Counted from the first letter of the stretch, positions 15,497-22,731 are shown. The stretch: 64,000 nucleotides of DNA from JALZKA01 sp963753385 (GCA_963753385.1 CAVWCC010000005.1:1-64000), one strand, 5' to 3'. Notes: generated from the sequence alone by a model not told the origin. Numbers and translations are program-made.

Positions 15497-15512
15497 GCTT
15501 TCCATGCAAAGC
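15497..15512. repeat. Dispersed palindrome P7
   Basis: GCTTTCCATGCAAAGC, identical to P1 and P6. The following 170 bp to 15681 contain no gene that I can support. Confidence 0.85.
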
Positions 15513-15681
15513 GGTACTTCTGACCCCTCCAAGGCGGCGGGGGGAGGCGGGCCTCCGAACGACCCTGCCCCCCCCTTCGGCTTCTTGCCGCCGGTCAGGT
15601 CAACCCCGGCGACGGCTTCGGTGCCCCCGGGGTGATCAGGCGGACGCACGGGCCGTCGGCCTACTCCGCAAGCCACCGAAG

Positions 15682-17046
15682 TCACGCGCTAACAAGGTCG
15701 CGATCCTCGTAAACGCTCACCGGCCGCTCCTTCATCGCCGCGAACTCGGCCACCGCATAGAGCGCGGCCATGAGCGCGTCGGTGTGGGCGCGGGACTTCA
15801 TCTTCGAGACGACCTGCCCGTACTCGCGGTTGCGGACCTCGGCGGCGAGCGCATGGCGGCGGGGTAGGTCGGCACCCCCATGGCGTAGCCGGCCAGCCTT
15901 GAGGATCTCCAGGAACGCCGCAGCCGCCCCGGCGTTCCGCTTGAAAACCCAGGGCTTCACCGGCACCCCGGCGTCCTCGAGGTTCTGGGCGATCCCTTCG
16001 GCGAAGCGTGGGTCGTAGATCACGACGTCGACCTTCTCGCGCTCGCCCACTCCATCGCGACCGACTCGACGTCCGCGAGCGGTACCCGGTCGCGCCTGGT
16101 CGGCGTCCAGATCCTCCAGACGAGTGGAAAACGTCGTCGGGGTCGCGGCGGACGAGCGCCAGGGCGCAGGAGTCCGACGCGACCGCCGCGTCGATCCCAA
16201 TCGCCTTGAACCCGGGCCGACACCTCGGGAACGACCGTCGCAGGCGTCCCATTCGTCGGCGGCGATGTAGGCGGCGACACCGGGCAGGTGCTGGTTGCGT
16301 GAAGGCGGCGGAAGGCGTGGTCGTGGAGGACCCGGCGGTGCTCTGCGAGCGCCTCGACGGTGATCGCGCGAGCGCGGGTTCGCGGCTTCACCATCGCGCA
16401 TGTCGTCAATGTCGGCGCCCTCGGCGACCGCCCACTCAAGCCAGAGCAGGTCGCGCGTCTCGGCCCGCAGGACGGCGCCACGGCGGGTCACCTTGCCGTC
16501 CTCGAGCGCGCGGCGGCGCATCGTCGGCATCGGCGCGTCCTCGTGGCCGCCCATCGTCGAGATCACCCGCATCCGCGCGTCGGGGTGCTTGATCAGCGCC
16601 GAGCGAAGCGAGACGTAGAGGCGGTCGTCGGTATGGGAGCCGAGCTCGTCGACGACGACCAGGTACGGGTCGTGTCCCATCTGCTTCTCGGCGTCGGCGG
16701 AGACGACCATCAGCCGGCCCCCGGCCGGGGTACGAATCTCGCGCAGGGTGAAGGTCAGCTGGTCGCGTAGCTCGGGGAGCTCCTTAGCGAAGCGCTCAGC
16801 GGCTCGGAACAGGTGCTGGGCCTGGTCGCGGGCGGCGGCCGCGCAGATGATCGTCGCCTCGGGGTGGCGGACAAGCTCGTAGAGCGCGTAGCAGCCGAGC
16901 AGCGTCGTTTTGCCGTTGCCGCGCGGCTGGATGATCACGACCTCGCGGCGCTTTGAGAGGACGGCGCGCATCGTCGTCCGCTGGAACGGCTCGAGGTCCA
17001 GTCCGACCAGCCCGCAGAAGCGCTCGAAGCGCTCGACCTCGGTCAT
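15682..17046 (-). CDS. Phage terminase large subunit (frameshifted)
   Basis: A packaging ATPase/nuclease of about 455 residues. ATG 17046 gives MTEVERFERFCGLVGLDLEP. Walker A is IQPRGNGKTTLLG, Walker B is YLVVVDELGSH with the catalytic Glu, and the coupling motif region is RVISTMGG. The nuclease domain shows IGIDAAVASDSCALALV, VVIYDPRFAEGIAQNLED, and ends SRAHTDALMAALYAVAEFA. Shifts near 16385, 16290, 16210, 16125 and 16055 break the middle and nuclease parts. ATGA overlap with the small gene upstream shows an operon. No portal, capsid or tail gene follows, so this is an isolated packaging module. Confidence 0.8.
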   Translation of the reverse strand: MTEVERFERFCGLVGLDLEPFQRTTMRAVLSKRREVVIIQPRGNGKTTLLGCYALYELVRHPEATIICAAAARDQAQHLFRAAERFAKELPELRDQLTFTLREIRTPAGGRLMVVSADAEKQMGHDPYLVVVDELGSHTDDRLYVSLRSALIKHPDARMRVISTMGGHEDAPMPTMRRRALEDGKVTRRGAVLRAETRDLLWLEWAVAEGADIDDMRDGEAANPRSRDHRRGARRAPPGPPRPRLPPPSRNQHLPGVAAYIAADEWDACDGRSRGVGPGSRRLGSTRRSRRTPAPWRSSAATPTTFSTRLEDLDADQARPGTARGRRVGRDGVGEREKVDVVIYDPRFAEGIAQNLEDAGVPVKPWVFKRNAGAAAAFLEILKAGRLRHGGADLPRRHALAAEVRNREYGQVVSKMKSRAHTDALMAALYAVAEFAAMKERPVSVYEDRDLVSA

Positions 17047-17278
17047 CGGCGGTCCTGCAGGAACTCGCCGAGCGGACGCCAGCCGGTAGGGATGCCGATC
17101 GAGCGGAGCTGTTCGGCGCGCCATCTTCGTCGACCACCTCGGCGACCGGTCGGTCCTCGTAGACCGAGCGGGCGGTCCTCGGGACCGGTGCCGTGCCTGC
17201 GGGCGGCCCCTGGGGACCGTCACCGCACCGAGGACAGCGCCGATGGTCGCCGAATCCATGTTGGCAGAACTCACCCAT
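17043..17278 (-). CDS. Small zinc-ribbon protein of the packaging operon (frameshifted)
   Basis: A gene of about 77 residues between the RHH gene and the terminase, overlapping both by start/stop sharing (ATGGGTGA upstream, ATGA downstream). It starts MGEFCQHGFGDHRRCPRCGDG, giving a possible zinc site of two Cys/His pairs, continues with RSVYEDRPVAEVVDED and, after a one-base shift near 17120, ends RSIGIPTGWRPLGEFLQDRR. No family is recognised. The tight overlaps indicate that it is a real part of the packaging operon. Confidence 0.55.
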
Positions 17279-17561
17279 CGCGAAGCAGCCTCGCCAGCTC
17301 GCCCTCGGGGGCCTCGTGGTCGTCGCGAAGCTCCTTCGCCAGCGCGATCGCCGCGGTGGTCCGTCCATCACGTGCGAGCCGGGTGAGGATCGCCAGAGCC
17401 TCGGTGCGGGTCGCGACCTCATCGCCCGACGGAGGCTCCTGAAGCAGCGAGCGCAGGAACGGCGCCCGCTTGACGTCGGGCGGGCGCAGCTCGTCCAGCC
17501 GGGCAAGCTCGGAGTCGTTGAGCCTGACCATGACGTCGTGGTTGCGGCGTCTACTCGTCAT
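17271..17561 (-). CDS. RHH-like small protein of the packaging operon
   Basis: An intact 96-residue protein. The N-terminal half, VMVRLNDSELARLDELRPP, resembles a ribbon-helix-helix DNA-binding segment. The second half is helical (ATRTEALAILTRLARDGRTT, ALAKELRDDHEA). The position immediately upstream of a terminase would suit a terminase small subunit or DNA-recognition partner, but this is inference. Its TGA overlaps the ATG of the zinc-ribbon gene. The divergent SnoaL-like gene starts about 120 bp away. Confidence 0.65.
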   Translation of the reverse strand: MTSRRRNHDVMVRLNDSELARLDELRPPDVKRAPFLRSLLQEPPSGDEVATRTEALAILTRLARDGRTTAAIALAKELRDDHEAPEGELARLLRDG

Positions 17562-17660
17562 CGGTTAGCCCAACTCGGTTCGTTTCGGCGCGCGCCGTCG
17601 GCCACTCGGCGGTCCTTGAGATCCCGCCGGATTCATTTTTTACCCTCCCTACCCCCGCCC

Positions 17661-17679
17661 GCGGGATACTGCGCGGGCG
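17661..17679 (+). promoter_or_regulatory. SnoaL leader block, copy 4
   Basis: GCGGGATACTGCGCGGGCG abuts ATG 17680. No palindrome precedes this copy. Confidence 0.6.
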
Positions 17680-18081
17680 ATGTCGGAGGAGAACATGGAG
17701 ATCGTGCGACGGGGATACGAGGCTTTCGCGAAGGAGGGAATCGAAGGCGTGATCCCGTTCTTCACTGATGACGCCGTCATCTACTCCATCCCGGAGTGGC
17801 CCGACGATCCCGAGTACCACGGTCCCGACGGCCTGCGAAGGCTCGATCGGCAGTGGGCGGAGAACTTCGACGAGTTCGGGTTCAACGTTCGCGAGCTCCA
17901 CGATGCAGGTGACGCGGTGGTCTCTCTTCATGAGCTCACCGGACGGACGAAGGGTTCCGCCGTCCCGATGAGAATGCAGATCGGCGCCGTCTTCTCGGGG
18001 TTCAGGGACGGACGGATCGCCCGACAAGACCTGTTCTCCAGTTGGGAGGCCGCGCTCGAAGCCGCCAGGCTGCGGGAGTAG
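17680..18081 (+). CDS. SnoaL/NTF2-like protein
   Basis: An intact 133-residue family member. It starts MSEENMEIVRRGYEAFAKEG, then has VIPFFTDDAVIYSIPEWPDD, the GPDGLRRL helix, HDAGDAVVSLHELTGRTKGS and VFSGFRDGRIARQDLFSS, ending ALEAARLRE. All fit the SnoaL-like NTF2 fold. Start and leader block are fixed by comparison with the paralogues. Its stop is followed by GCG and the ATG of the next paralogue, the same junction as at 14594-14596 on the other strand. Confidence 0.85.
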   Translation: MSEENMEIVRRGYEAFAKEGIEGVIPFFTDDAVIYSIPEWPDDPEYHGPDGLRRLDRQWAENFDEFGFNVRELHDAGDAVVSLHELTGRTKGSAVPMRMQIGAVFSGFRDGRIARQDLFSSWEAALEAARLRE

Positions 18082-18084
18082 GCG

Positions 18085-18552
18085 ATGTCGCAGGAGAACG
18101 TGGAACTGGTGCGCCGCTTTATCGAGGCGTCGCAGCGGTCCCTCGACGCCTACTGGAGGAACCCTAGGTCGGGGGTCGCTGCCCTGGAGGCGGGCGACCT
18201 CGACCCGGAAGTCGAGGCGGTGCTCGCCTTCCTCCATCCCGCGGTTGAGTACAACGCCGTCCCCGCCGCCTTGGAGGGTGGTACCGCCCAGGGTCATCGT
18301 GGCTATTTGAGGTCCTGGGATGCGTTTCTGGGCGCGAGCGAGGACCTCAGGGTCACGATCAAGGAGGTGGCGGACCTCGGGGGCGATGAGGTGTTCCTGG
18401 CGAGCGAGATGACCGCCAAGTGGAAGGGCAGTCAGATGACGCTCAGTGAACCCCGCTTCGCCGTCGTAACCGTGCGAGAGGGGTTGATCACACGGCTCAA
18501 CGTCCACCGCGACCGAGCCGAGGCCCTCGAAGCCGCCGGGCTTTCGGAGTAG
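18085..18552 (+). CDS. SnoaL/NTF2-like protein
   Basis: An intact 155-residue protein starting MSQENVELVRRFIEASQRSL and ending AEALEAAGLSE. It is the closest relative in the window of the broken gene at 14128-14593; they share RSGVAALEAGDLDPE, AVLAFLHP.VEYN, ADLGGDEVF and MTL.EPRF. The fold is NTF2/SnoaL-like and the substrate is unknown. It is co-directional with 17680-18081 with a three-base gap and no separate promoter, so the two are probably co-expressed. Confidence 0.85.
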   Translation: MSQENVELVRRFIEASQRSLDAYWRNPRSGVAALEAGDLDPEVEAVLAFLHPAVEYNAVPAALEGGTAQGHRGYLRSWDAFLGASEDLRVTIKEVADLGGDEVFLASEMTAKWKGSQMTLSEPRFAVVTVREGLITRLNVHRDRAEALEAAGLSE

Positions 18553-18981
18553 CGCGGTCACTGGCCTAGAAATCCGATCCCTCGGCGCGCGCTCCAGCGA
18601 CCCCCAGGCGGTCCCCGATGAACGATCCGTTTCGGGGGTCGCCGCCACCCAGTTCGGCCAGGTTTGCGGAGGTATTTTCAGGTTTGAAGGGCGGCGGTTC
18701 TTCGGCATCCCCAATGATGACTCGGAGGCTTCCGCCCTTCTGAGTACGGCCAGAGCGGTCTGGACCCCGCACAGCAGCCGACGTCGGCTGCTTCACGGCA
18801 TGACCTACGGGTAGCTGAGAGTCTGAGCGAGCACCGCAACTCGCTCCTCTCCAGTTCCGGACGCACAAGGGCGGCATGTCGATCCATTCCTTCTCGACGG
18901 GCCAGCACTGCGTCCGGGACTGATCCTTCGATCTCGGCCCCGTCGCATTCTGCGCCGATTCCGAAGCACCGATCCTGAATC
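18553..18981. other. No gene recognised
   Basis: About 430 bp between two SnoaL-like genes. A 103-codon open frame exists on the minus strand (18566-18877), but it has no recognisable motif, no ribosome site and biased composition, so I do not call it. No palindrome copy is seen. Confidence 0.4.
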
Positions 18982-19000
18982 GCGAGATACTGCGGGGGCG
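18982..19000 (+). promoter_or_regulatory. SnoaL leader block, copy 5
   Basis: GCGAGATACTGCGGGGGCG abuts ATG 19001. Confidence 0.6.
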
Positions 19001-19392
19001 ATGTCGGGGAGAACGTCGAGAAGCTGCGTCGGGCCTATGAGGCGTTCAGTCGGGGGGACTTCGATACCGCGATTGAGATCGTCCACCCCGATATTGAGTT
19101 CGTCCGTGGCGGACTCGAACCGCCGCTCAGCGGCGCGGGGGCGCTGCGGGCGTGGATGGAGCCGGATGCCATCGAGGATCAACGGATCGAACCGCTTGAG
19201 TTCCGCACCAGCGGCAACAAGGTCTTGGTTCGCCAAAGAACGCGGGGTCGTGGCGCACAGAGCGGGATTGAGTTGGATGTCGAGAGCTGGGCCGTCTGGA
19301 CACTGAACGCGAACGGCCTCGCCACCCGCCTGGAAGGCTTCCTGGTTCATCAGAGGAACGAAGCCTTCGCAGCCGCCGGGATCGAGGAGTAG
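19001..19392 (+). CDS. SnoaL/NTF2-like protein (frameshift near start)
   Basis: A family member of about 130 residues. ATG 19001 is followed by a one-base shift within the third codon; after it the frame reads ENVEKLRRAYEAFSRGDFDT, IEIVHPDIEFVRGGLEPPLS, FRTSGNKVLVRQRTRGRGAQ, ESWAVWTLNANGLATRLEGF and ends NEAFAAAGIEE. These are the usual elements of the family (helix pair, HPDIEF strand, GNKVLV strand, EAxxAAGIEE tail). The shift at the start codon region would block translation unless it is a sequencing error. Confidence 0.75.
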
Positions 19393-19439
19393 TCCACCGC
19401 TTACAGGGGGTGAAAACCGGTTGGCTAGGTTGCCCGACG

Positions 19440-19479
19440 CCCGCCGGGAAACCCTGGGGTTTGTAGTGGCCCCGGCGGG
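19440..19479. terminator. Bidirectional terminator between convergent genes
   Basis: CCCGCCGGG (19440-19448) pairs with CCCGGCGGG (19471-19479); an inner AAACCC/GGGTTT stem lies in the loop and TGCTTTT follows. It sits between the SnoaL-like gene ending at 19392 and the HNH gene ending at 19497. Confidence 0.65.
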
Positions 19480-19496
19480 TGCTTTTCGTTCCTCGC

Positions 19497-19811
19497 TCAT
19501 GTAAGCCCCCCGGCCAACTGCTCGGCCCTGGTGACCTTGCCGTGGCAGCTATGGCAAAGCGGCTCAAGTCCGTCGAGGTCGTAGGGGTCCTCATAGCCGT
19601 CGCGGTGGTGGACGTCTTCCGCGATAGCGCCGCACCGCTCGCACAATGGACGGTCGAAGAGGACTCGGCGACGGGTGAACTTCCACTTGCGGGTGGCGTA
19701 GAGCGGCTTGTGCTCAGTCGTGTGGCGGCGGTTGCGTTCGCGTTCGTGGGTGCGACAACGGAGGCCGGTCGTCGCCTCTTTGGTGCATCCCGGTGTCGAG
19801 CAGAGCCGCAT
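19497..19811 (-). CDS. HNH endonuclease
   Basis: A phage-type HNH nuclease of 104 residues. Zinc-binding Cys pairs surround the motif: CSTPGCTKEA near the N-terminus, CERCGAIAEDVHHRDGYE with the catalytic HH, then the Asn-equivalent region DLDGLEPLCHSCHGKVTR. Such HNH proteins commonly lie next to terminase genes in phages and assist DNA cleavage during packaging; the terminase here is 2.4 kb away. ATG 19811 overlaps the stop of the upstream RHH gene (TGATG). Confidence 0.85.
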   Translation of the reverse strand: MRLCSTPGCTKEATTGLRCRTHERERNRRHTTEHKPLYATRKWKFTRRRVLFDRPLCERCGAIAEDVHHRDGYEDPYDLDGLEPLCHSCHGKVTRAEQLAGGLT

Positions 19812-20107
19812 CAGCAGGTGTAGGTCGTGACCTTGATCGGTCCGCACGACTTCGGGGCCGCCTGGGTCGCATTGGTCGTGCCGGCGGCGAGCGCTTCGCC
19901 CGGCTCCCGCTCATCGGAGATCTGGATCTCCCAGTCAGCCATCGGACCGCTCCCATTCGCGGTCTTCAGGTGACGTGCGAGCGCCCGGCGAACCTCGGCG
20001 GAGACGCTGCGATCGGCGGCAGCGGCTCGGCTGCGCAGTTCGCGGGCGACGAAAAGCGGAACCCAAGCCCCGACGGTCGTGCGCTCTTCGGTCTTCGTAG
20101 CCACCAC
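19811..20107 (-). CDS. RHH-type small protein upstream of the HNH gene
   Basis: A 98-residue intact protein. The N-terminal part (VGAWVPLFVARELRSRAAAA, then DRSVSAEVRRALARHLKTAN) looks like a ribbon-helix-helix DNA-binding domain, with a strand followed by two helices. The C-terminal part is polar (ADWEIQISDEREPGEALAAG) and ends in a Cys. It starts GTG 20107 (or 20104) and overlaps the HNH gene by four bases, so they form one transcript. It could be an autoregulator or a phage-derived DNA-binding protein. Confidence 0.65.
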   Translation of the reverse strand: MVATKTEERTTVGAWVPLFVARELRSRAAAADRSVSAEVRRALARHLKTANGSGPMADWEIQISDEREPGEALAAGTTNATQAAPKSCGPIKVTTYTC

Positions 20108-20244
20108 GGGCCTCCCTTCAAGGCTTGTCCCCCGTGGTGGCCCCTCGGCGAGGGCGGGACTGCTTATGAGTCTAAAGGCGCCGGACGCGGCAAATCATCC
20201 GCCGCGCGGGATGCGGCAGTGGCTGTGCGAGACTCGCCCCAGGG

Positions 20245-20541
20245 ATGACGAAAAGCGGCTGGACAGCCTTCGCCCTCGCCCTCGTTGTGACGGTCGGACT
20301 CGCCGGTTGTGGCGAGGATGACGACGAAGGAAGCGACTTCCCGCCGCCGGAGGGGTCCAGCAGCACGGTTGAGGGGTACGCCGTCCTCAAGGTTTCGGAC
20401 CATTCCGAAGGCGAGGAGCTTTGCCAGACGGCGCAGGCCGACCCACCGGACGCGTACGCCGACTATGGGGGGATCGTTTTCGACATTCCCGGTGATTCAG
20501 AGGGTGGAGATCCAGAGGACATAATCTGCGTTCTGCCTTAA
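20245..20541 (+). CDS. Small lipoprotein of unknown function
   Basis: An intact 98-residue gene. The signal MTKSGWTAFALALVVTVGLA ends at the lipobox GLAGC (Cys about residue 22), followed by an acidic linker (EDDDEGSDFPPPEG) and a short domain with two Cys (ELCQTAQAD and DIICVLP). No known family. It is divergent from the RHH/HNH pair and is the last gene before tRNA-fMet. Confidence 0.7.
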   Translation: MTKSGWTAFALALVVTVGLAGCGEDDDEGSDFPPPEGSSSTVEGYAVLKVSDHSEGEELCQTAQADPPDAYADYGGIVFDIPGDSEGGDPEDIICVLP

Positions 20542-20633
20542 CGCGCTGCGCGGACGGCCACGTCCGGGATACGTCCAATTGGTTCCCGTTTGGTGCCCGT
20601 GTGGTTGCGACGATTAGCCACCCAGAACGCCGA

Positions 20634-20655
20634 AAGCCCGCTCCACAGCGGGCTT
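20634..20655 (-). terminator. tRNA-fMet terminator
   Basis: AAGCCCGCT / AGCGGGCTT (9-bp stem, CCAC loop) starts ten bases after the tRNA 3' end and is followed by TTTCGG when read leftward. Confidence 0.7.
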
Positions 20656-20664
20656 CCTGGCGAA

Positions 20665-20738
20665 TAGCGGGGGTGGGATTTGAACCCACGACCTCCGGGT
20701 TATGAGCCCGGCGAGCTACCTGACTGCTCCACCCCGCG
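20665..20738 (-). tRNA. Initiator tRNA-Met (CAT)
   Basis: A complete cloverleaf: acceptor CGCGGGG/CCCCGCT with unpaired first and last positions (C1, U72), a D-arm with GGTAGCTC, anticodon stem CCGGG/CCCGG with three G-C pairs next to the CTCATAA loop, T-arm GTGGGTTCAAATCCCAC and discriminator A. The C1-U72 mismatch and the GGG-CCC anticodon stem identify the initiator. CCA is not encoded. Its last 46 bases recur at 3432-3477 in the opposite orientation. Confidence 0.95.
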
Positions 20739-20832
20739 GCGTGACAAGAACTTAGCAAGCTGAAACCGGCTTGGCTACCCGAGAATCGGGGGTTGGGTGG
20801 CGGAATTCGGGGCTCAACTACCCTGCGCCTTC

Positions 20833-21804
20833 GTGCGAGTGGCGGTCGTCGACATGGGGACGAACTCGACGCGGCTGCTGGTCGCCGACGTCGAGGGCAC
20901 GCGCGTGTCGGAGCTCGACCGCCGCTCGACCGTTACCCGGCTCGGGCGCGGCGTGGACACGTCGCGGCAGCTCGCGACCGAGGCGATCGAGGAGGTGTGC
21001 GACACAGTGGCCGAGTACATCGCCAGCTACGAGGCGCTGGGGGCGGAGCGGGTGGTCGCGATCGCGACCTCGGCCGTACGCGACGCCGAGAATCGCGGGG
21101 CGTTCATCGGCGAGCTGCGCGAGCGCTTCGCGCTCGACGCGCAGGTCCTGGGCGGCGACGAGGAGGCGCGGCTCACCTACCTGGGCGCGATCCACGAGCG
21201 CCCGCCCGCCGACGAGGTCCTGGTGATCGACATCGGCGGTGGCTCGACCGAGCTGGTCGTCGGCCGCGGCGAGGACGTCTCATTCCACGCGTCGCTCGAC
21301 GCCGGCACGGTGCGCCACACCGAGCGGCACGTCCAGCACGACCCGGCGGAGGCGGCCGAGCTCGAGGCGCTCGCGAATGACGTGCAGCACCTGATCGACG
21401 GCGCGCTCACGGGGTCGGACTTCGCGCACGCGAACGCCGGCATCGGCGTGGCGGGAACTCCCACCTCGCTCGCGGCGATCGACCAGGTGCTGGATCCATA
21501 CGACCCCGAGCTGGTCCACGGGTACAGGCTGTCGCTCGAATCGATCCAGCGGATGTTCTCGCAGCTGGCCGCGAAGACGCTCGAGGAGCGCCTCGCGGTA
21601 CCTGGCCTCCATGCCGGGCGGGCGCCGACGATCGTCGCCGGGGTCGTGATCCTGATCCAGGTCATGCGTGCCTTCGGCCTCCACGAGATCGAGGTCTCGG
21701 AGCACGACATCCTCTACGGCGCCGCGCTAGAGGCGGCAGGCGTGCGTCAGAGCTCGAGCTCGTACTCGAGGAACGACTCGGACGTGCCGCCGACGCGGTC
21801 GTAG
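20833..21804 (+). CDS. Ppx/GppA-family phosphatase
   Basis: An exopolyphosphatase / pppGpp phosphohydrolase-type enzyme of about 323 residues of the actin/ASKHA fold. The phosphate-1 motif is VVDMGTNSTRLLVADV, the connecting region is RVVAIATSAVRDAENR, the phosphate-2 motif is LVIDIGGGSTELVVGRG, and the adenosine-like motif is IGVAGTPTSLAAID. GTG 20833 is the start consistent with MRVAVVDMGTNS. The last 19 codons overlap the convergent acetyltransferase gene on the other strand. It may hydrolyse polyphosphate or the stringent-response alarmone; the sequence does not separate the two. Confidence 0.9.
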   Translation: MRVAVVDMGTNSTRLLVADVEGTRVSELDRRSTVTRLGRGVDTSRQLATEAIEEVCDTVAEYIASYEALGAERVVAIATSAVRDAENRGAFIGELRERFALDAQVLGGDEEARLTYLGAIHERPPADEVLVIDIGGGSTELVVGRGEDVSFHASLDAGTVRHTERHVQHDPAEAAELEALANDVQHLIDGALTGSDFAHANAGIGVAGTPTSLAAIDQVLDPYDPELVHGYRLSLESIQRMFSQLAAKTLEERLAVPGLHAGRAPTIVAGVVILIQVMRAFGLHEIEVSEHDILYGAALEAAGVRQSSSSYSRNDSDVPPTRS

Positions 21805-22190
21805 ACCGCCTGCGCACGCTTGTTGTCGTGCGCCGTGAGCCAGCTCATGATCGGCGCGCCGCGCTCCTTGCCGAGCTCGCCGCACGCGGCGATCAGCGAG
21901 TCCGCGTGGCCCTCGCCCCGCGACTCGACCCGGACGTAGAGGTCGTCCAGGAACACGATGCGGGCTCCGCGCAGGCTCGACCACTTCCAGTTGCAGCAGG
22001 CAAACCCGACGAGCTCGTCGCCGTCCTCGGCGACCAGCAGGAAGGCCTGGTCGTCGGGCAGCTCGATGACGTTGCGGATCATCTCCTCGAGGCCGGCGTC
22101 ACTGGGGTTCACCTCGTAGAAGTCGGTGTAGGCGCGAAACAGCGGCAGCAGGTCGGCGACGTCGTCGGGGTCTGCGTGCCGGATGGCCAT
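21747..22190 (-). CDS. GNAT-family N-acetyltransferase
   Basis: An intact 147-residue acetyltransferase, MAIRHADPDDVADLLPLFRA. The GNAT motifs are the beta4 strand (ARIVFLDDLYVRVESRGEGH, which serves as the acetyl-CoA pyrophosphate-loop region) followed by the helix SLIAACGELGKERGA, motif B around LTAHDNKRAQAVYDRVGGTS, and the C-terminal FLEYELEL strand. The R-x-x-G-x-G/A pattern is RGEGHA. The acceptor is unknown. It ends within the 3' end of the phosphatase gene. Confidence 0.85.
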   Translation of the reverse strand: MAIRHADPDDVADLLPLFRAYTDFYEVNPSDAGLEEMIRNVIELPDDQAFLLVAEDGDELVGFACCNWKWSSLRGARIVFLDDLYVRVESRGEGHADSLIAACGELGKERGAPIMSWLTAHDNKRAQAVYDRVGGTSESFLEYELEL

Positions 22191-22270
22191 TACCGAAAGT
22201 CAAGCAAACGACAGCCGCCGAGTCGTGAGGACCCGGCGGCGGTCGTTGAATCGCGGATGCTCAGAGGGGG

Positions 22271-22663
22271 TTAGAGCTCCTCGTCGTACTCCTCGTCCTT
22301 CACCTTGCCGGAGACGCACTTGCCGAGAGCGTTCTTCTTGTTCCCGTTCGTGCCGTAGGTCTCCTGGAACAGCTCGGGGTCGGCCTCGCGCTCCGCCTTG
22401 CACTCCTTGGCGGCGTTCTTGAACTCCGCCGGAGTGGTCTCGGACGTTTCGACCGGCTGGCCCTTCTTGCAGTGCTTCATCGCGTGCTTCGGGCCGAAGG
22501 TCGCGCGGAAGGCGGCCTTGTCGGCCTTCTTCATCGCGTGGCACTCCTTGGCGATGGCGCTCTTGCCGTGGTTCCCGTTCCCGCCGCCATCGGCGGTCGC
22601 CGCGGGGGCGCCGACGGCCACGAGGCCGAGGCAGAGGGCCGCAGCGGTGATCGCTCTCTTCAT
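22271..22663 (-). CDS. Secreted protein with two Cys/FGP repeats
   Basis: A 130-residue exported protein with signal peptide MKRAITAAALCLGLVAVGAP-AATA. The mature part is Lys-rich and holds two related units: KECHAMKKADKAAFRATFGP followed by CKKG, and KECKAEREADPELFQETYGT followed by NALGKCVSGK. Each has two Cys, giving two possible disulfides. ATG 22663 lies 8-10 bases after AGGAGG on the minus strand. It is downstream of, and co-directional with, the tailed sigma factor. The function is unknown. Confidence 0.75.
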   Translation of the reverse strand: MKRAITAAALCLGLVAVGAPAATADGGGNGNHGKSAIAKECHAMKKADKAAFRATFGPKHAMKHCKKGQPVETSETTPAEFKNAAKECKAEREADPELFQETYGTNGNKKNALGKCVSGKVKDEEYDEEL

Positions 22664-22731
22664 CGAATTTCCTCCTTGATCGTTGACGAGTCGTCCCTGA
22701 CTCAACGCGCCCGCGCTCCCGGTGTCAGGAC

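Noticed and set aside
15371..15685. Gene between SnoaL 15081 and the terminase
   Set aside because: The frame runs through palindrome P7 and a G/C-rich non-coding stretch and overlaps an intact SnoaL gene.
18566..18877. 103-codon minus-strand gene
   Set aside because: No ribosome site, no recognisable motif, and it lies opposite a region with no codon bias.
9891..19392. A classical integron with attC cassettes
   Set aside because: No IntI-type integrase (extra helix domain) and no attC R/L box pairs; genes lie in both orientations. Only a cassette-like arrangement can be claimed.
3432..20738. The 3.4-20.7 kb segment as a single integrated element with attL and attR
   Set aside because: The two tRNA-fMet sequences are inverted, not direct. 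Also the VanY operon inside looks like ordinary chromosomal content.
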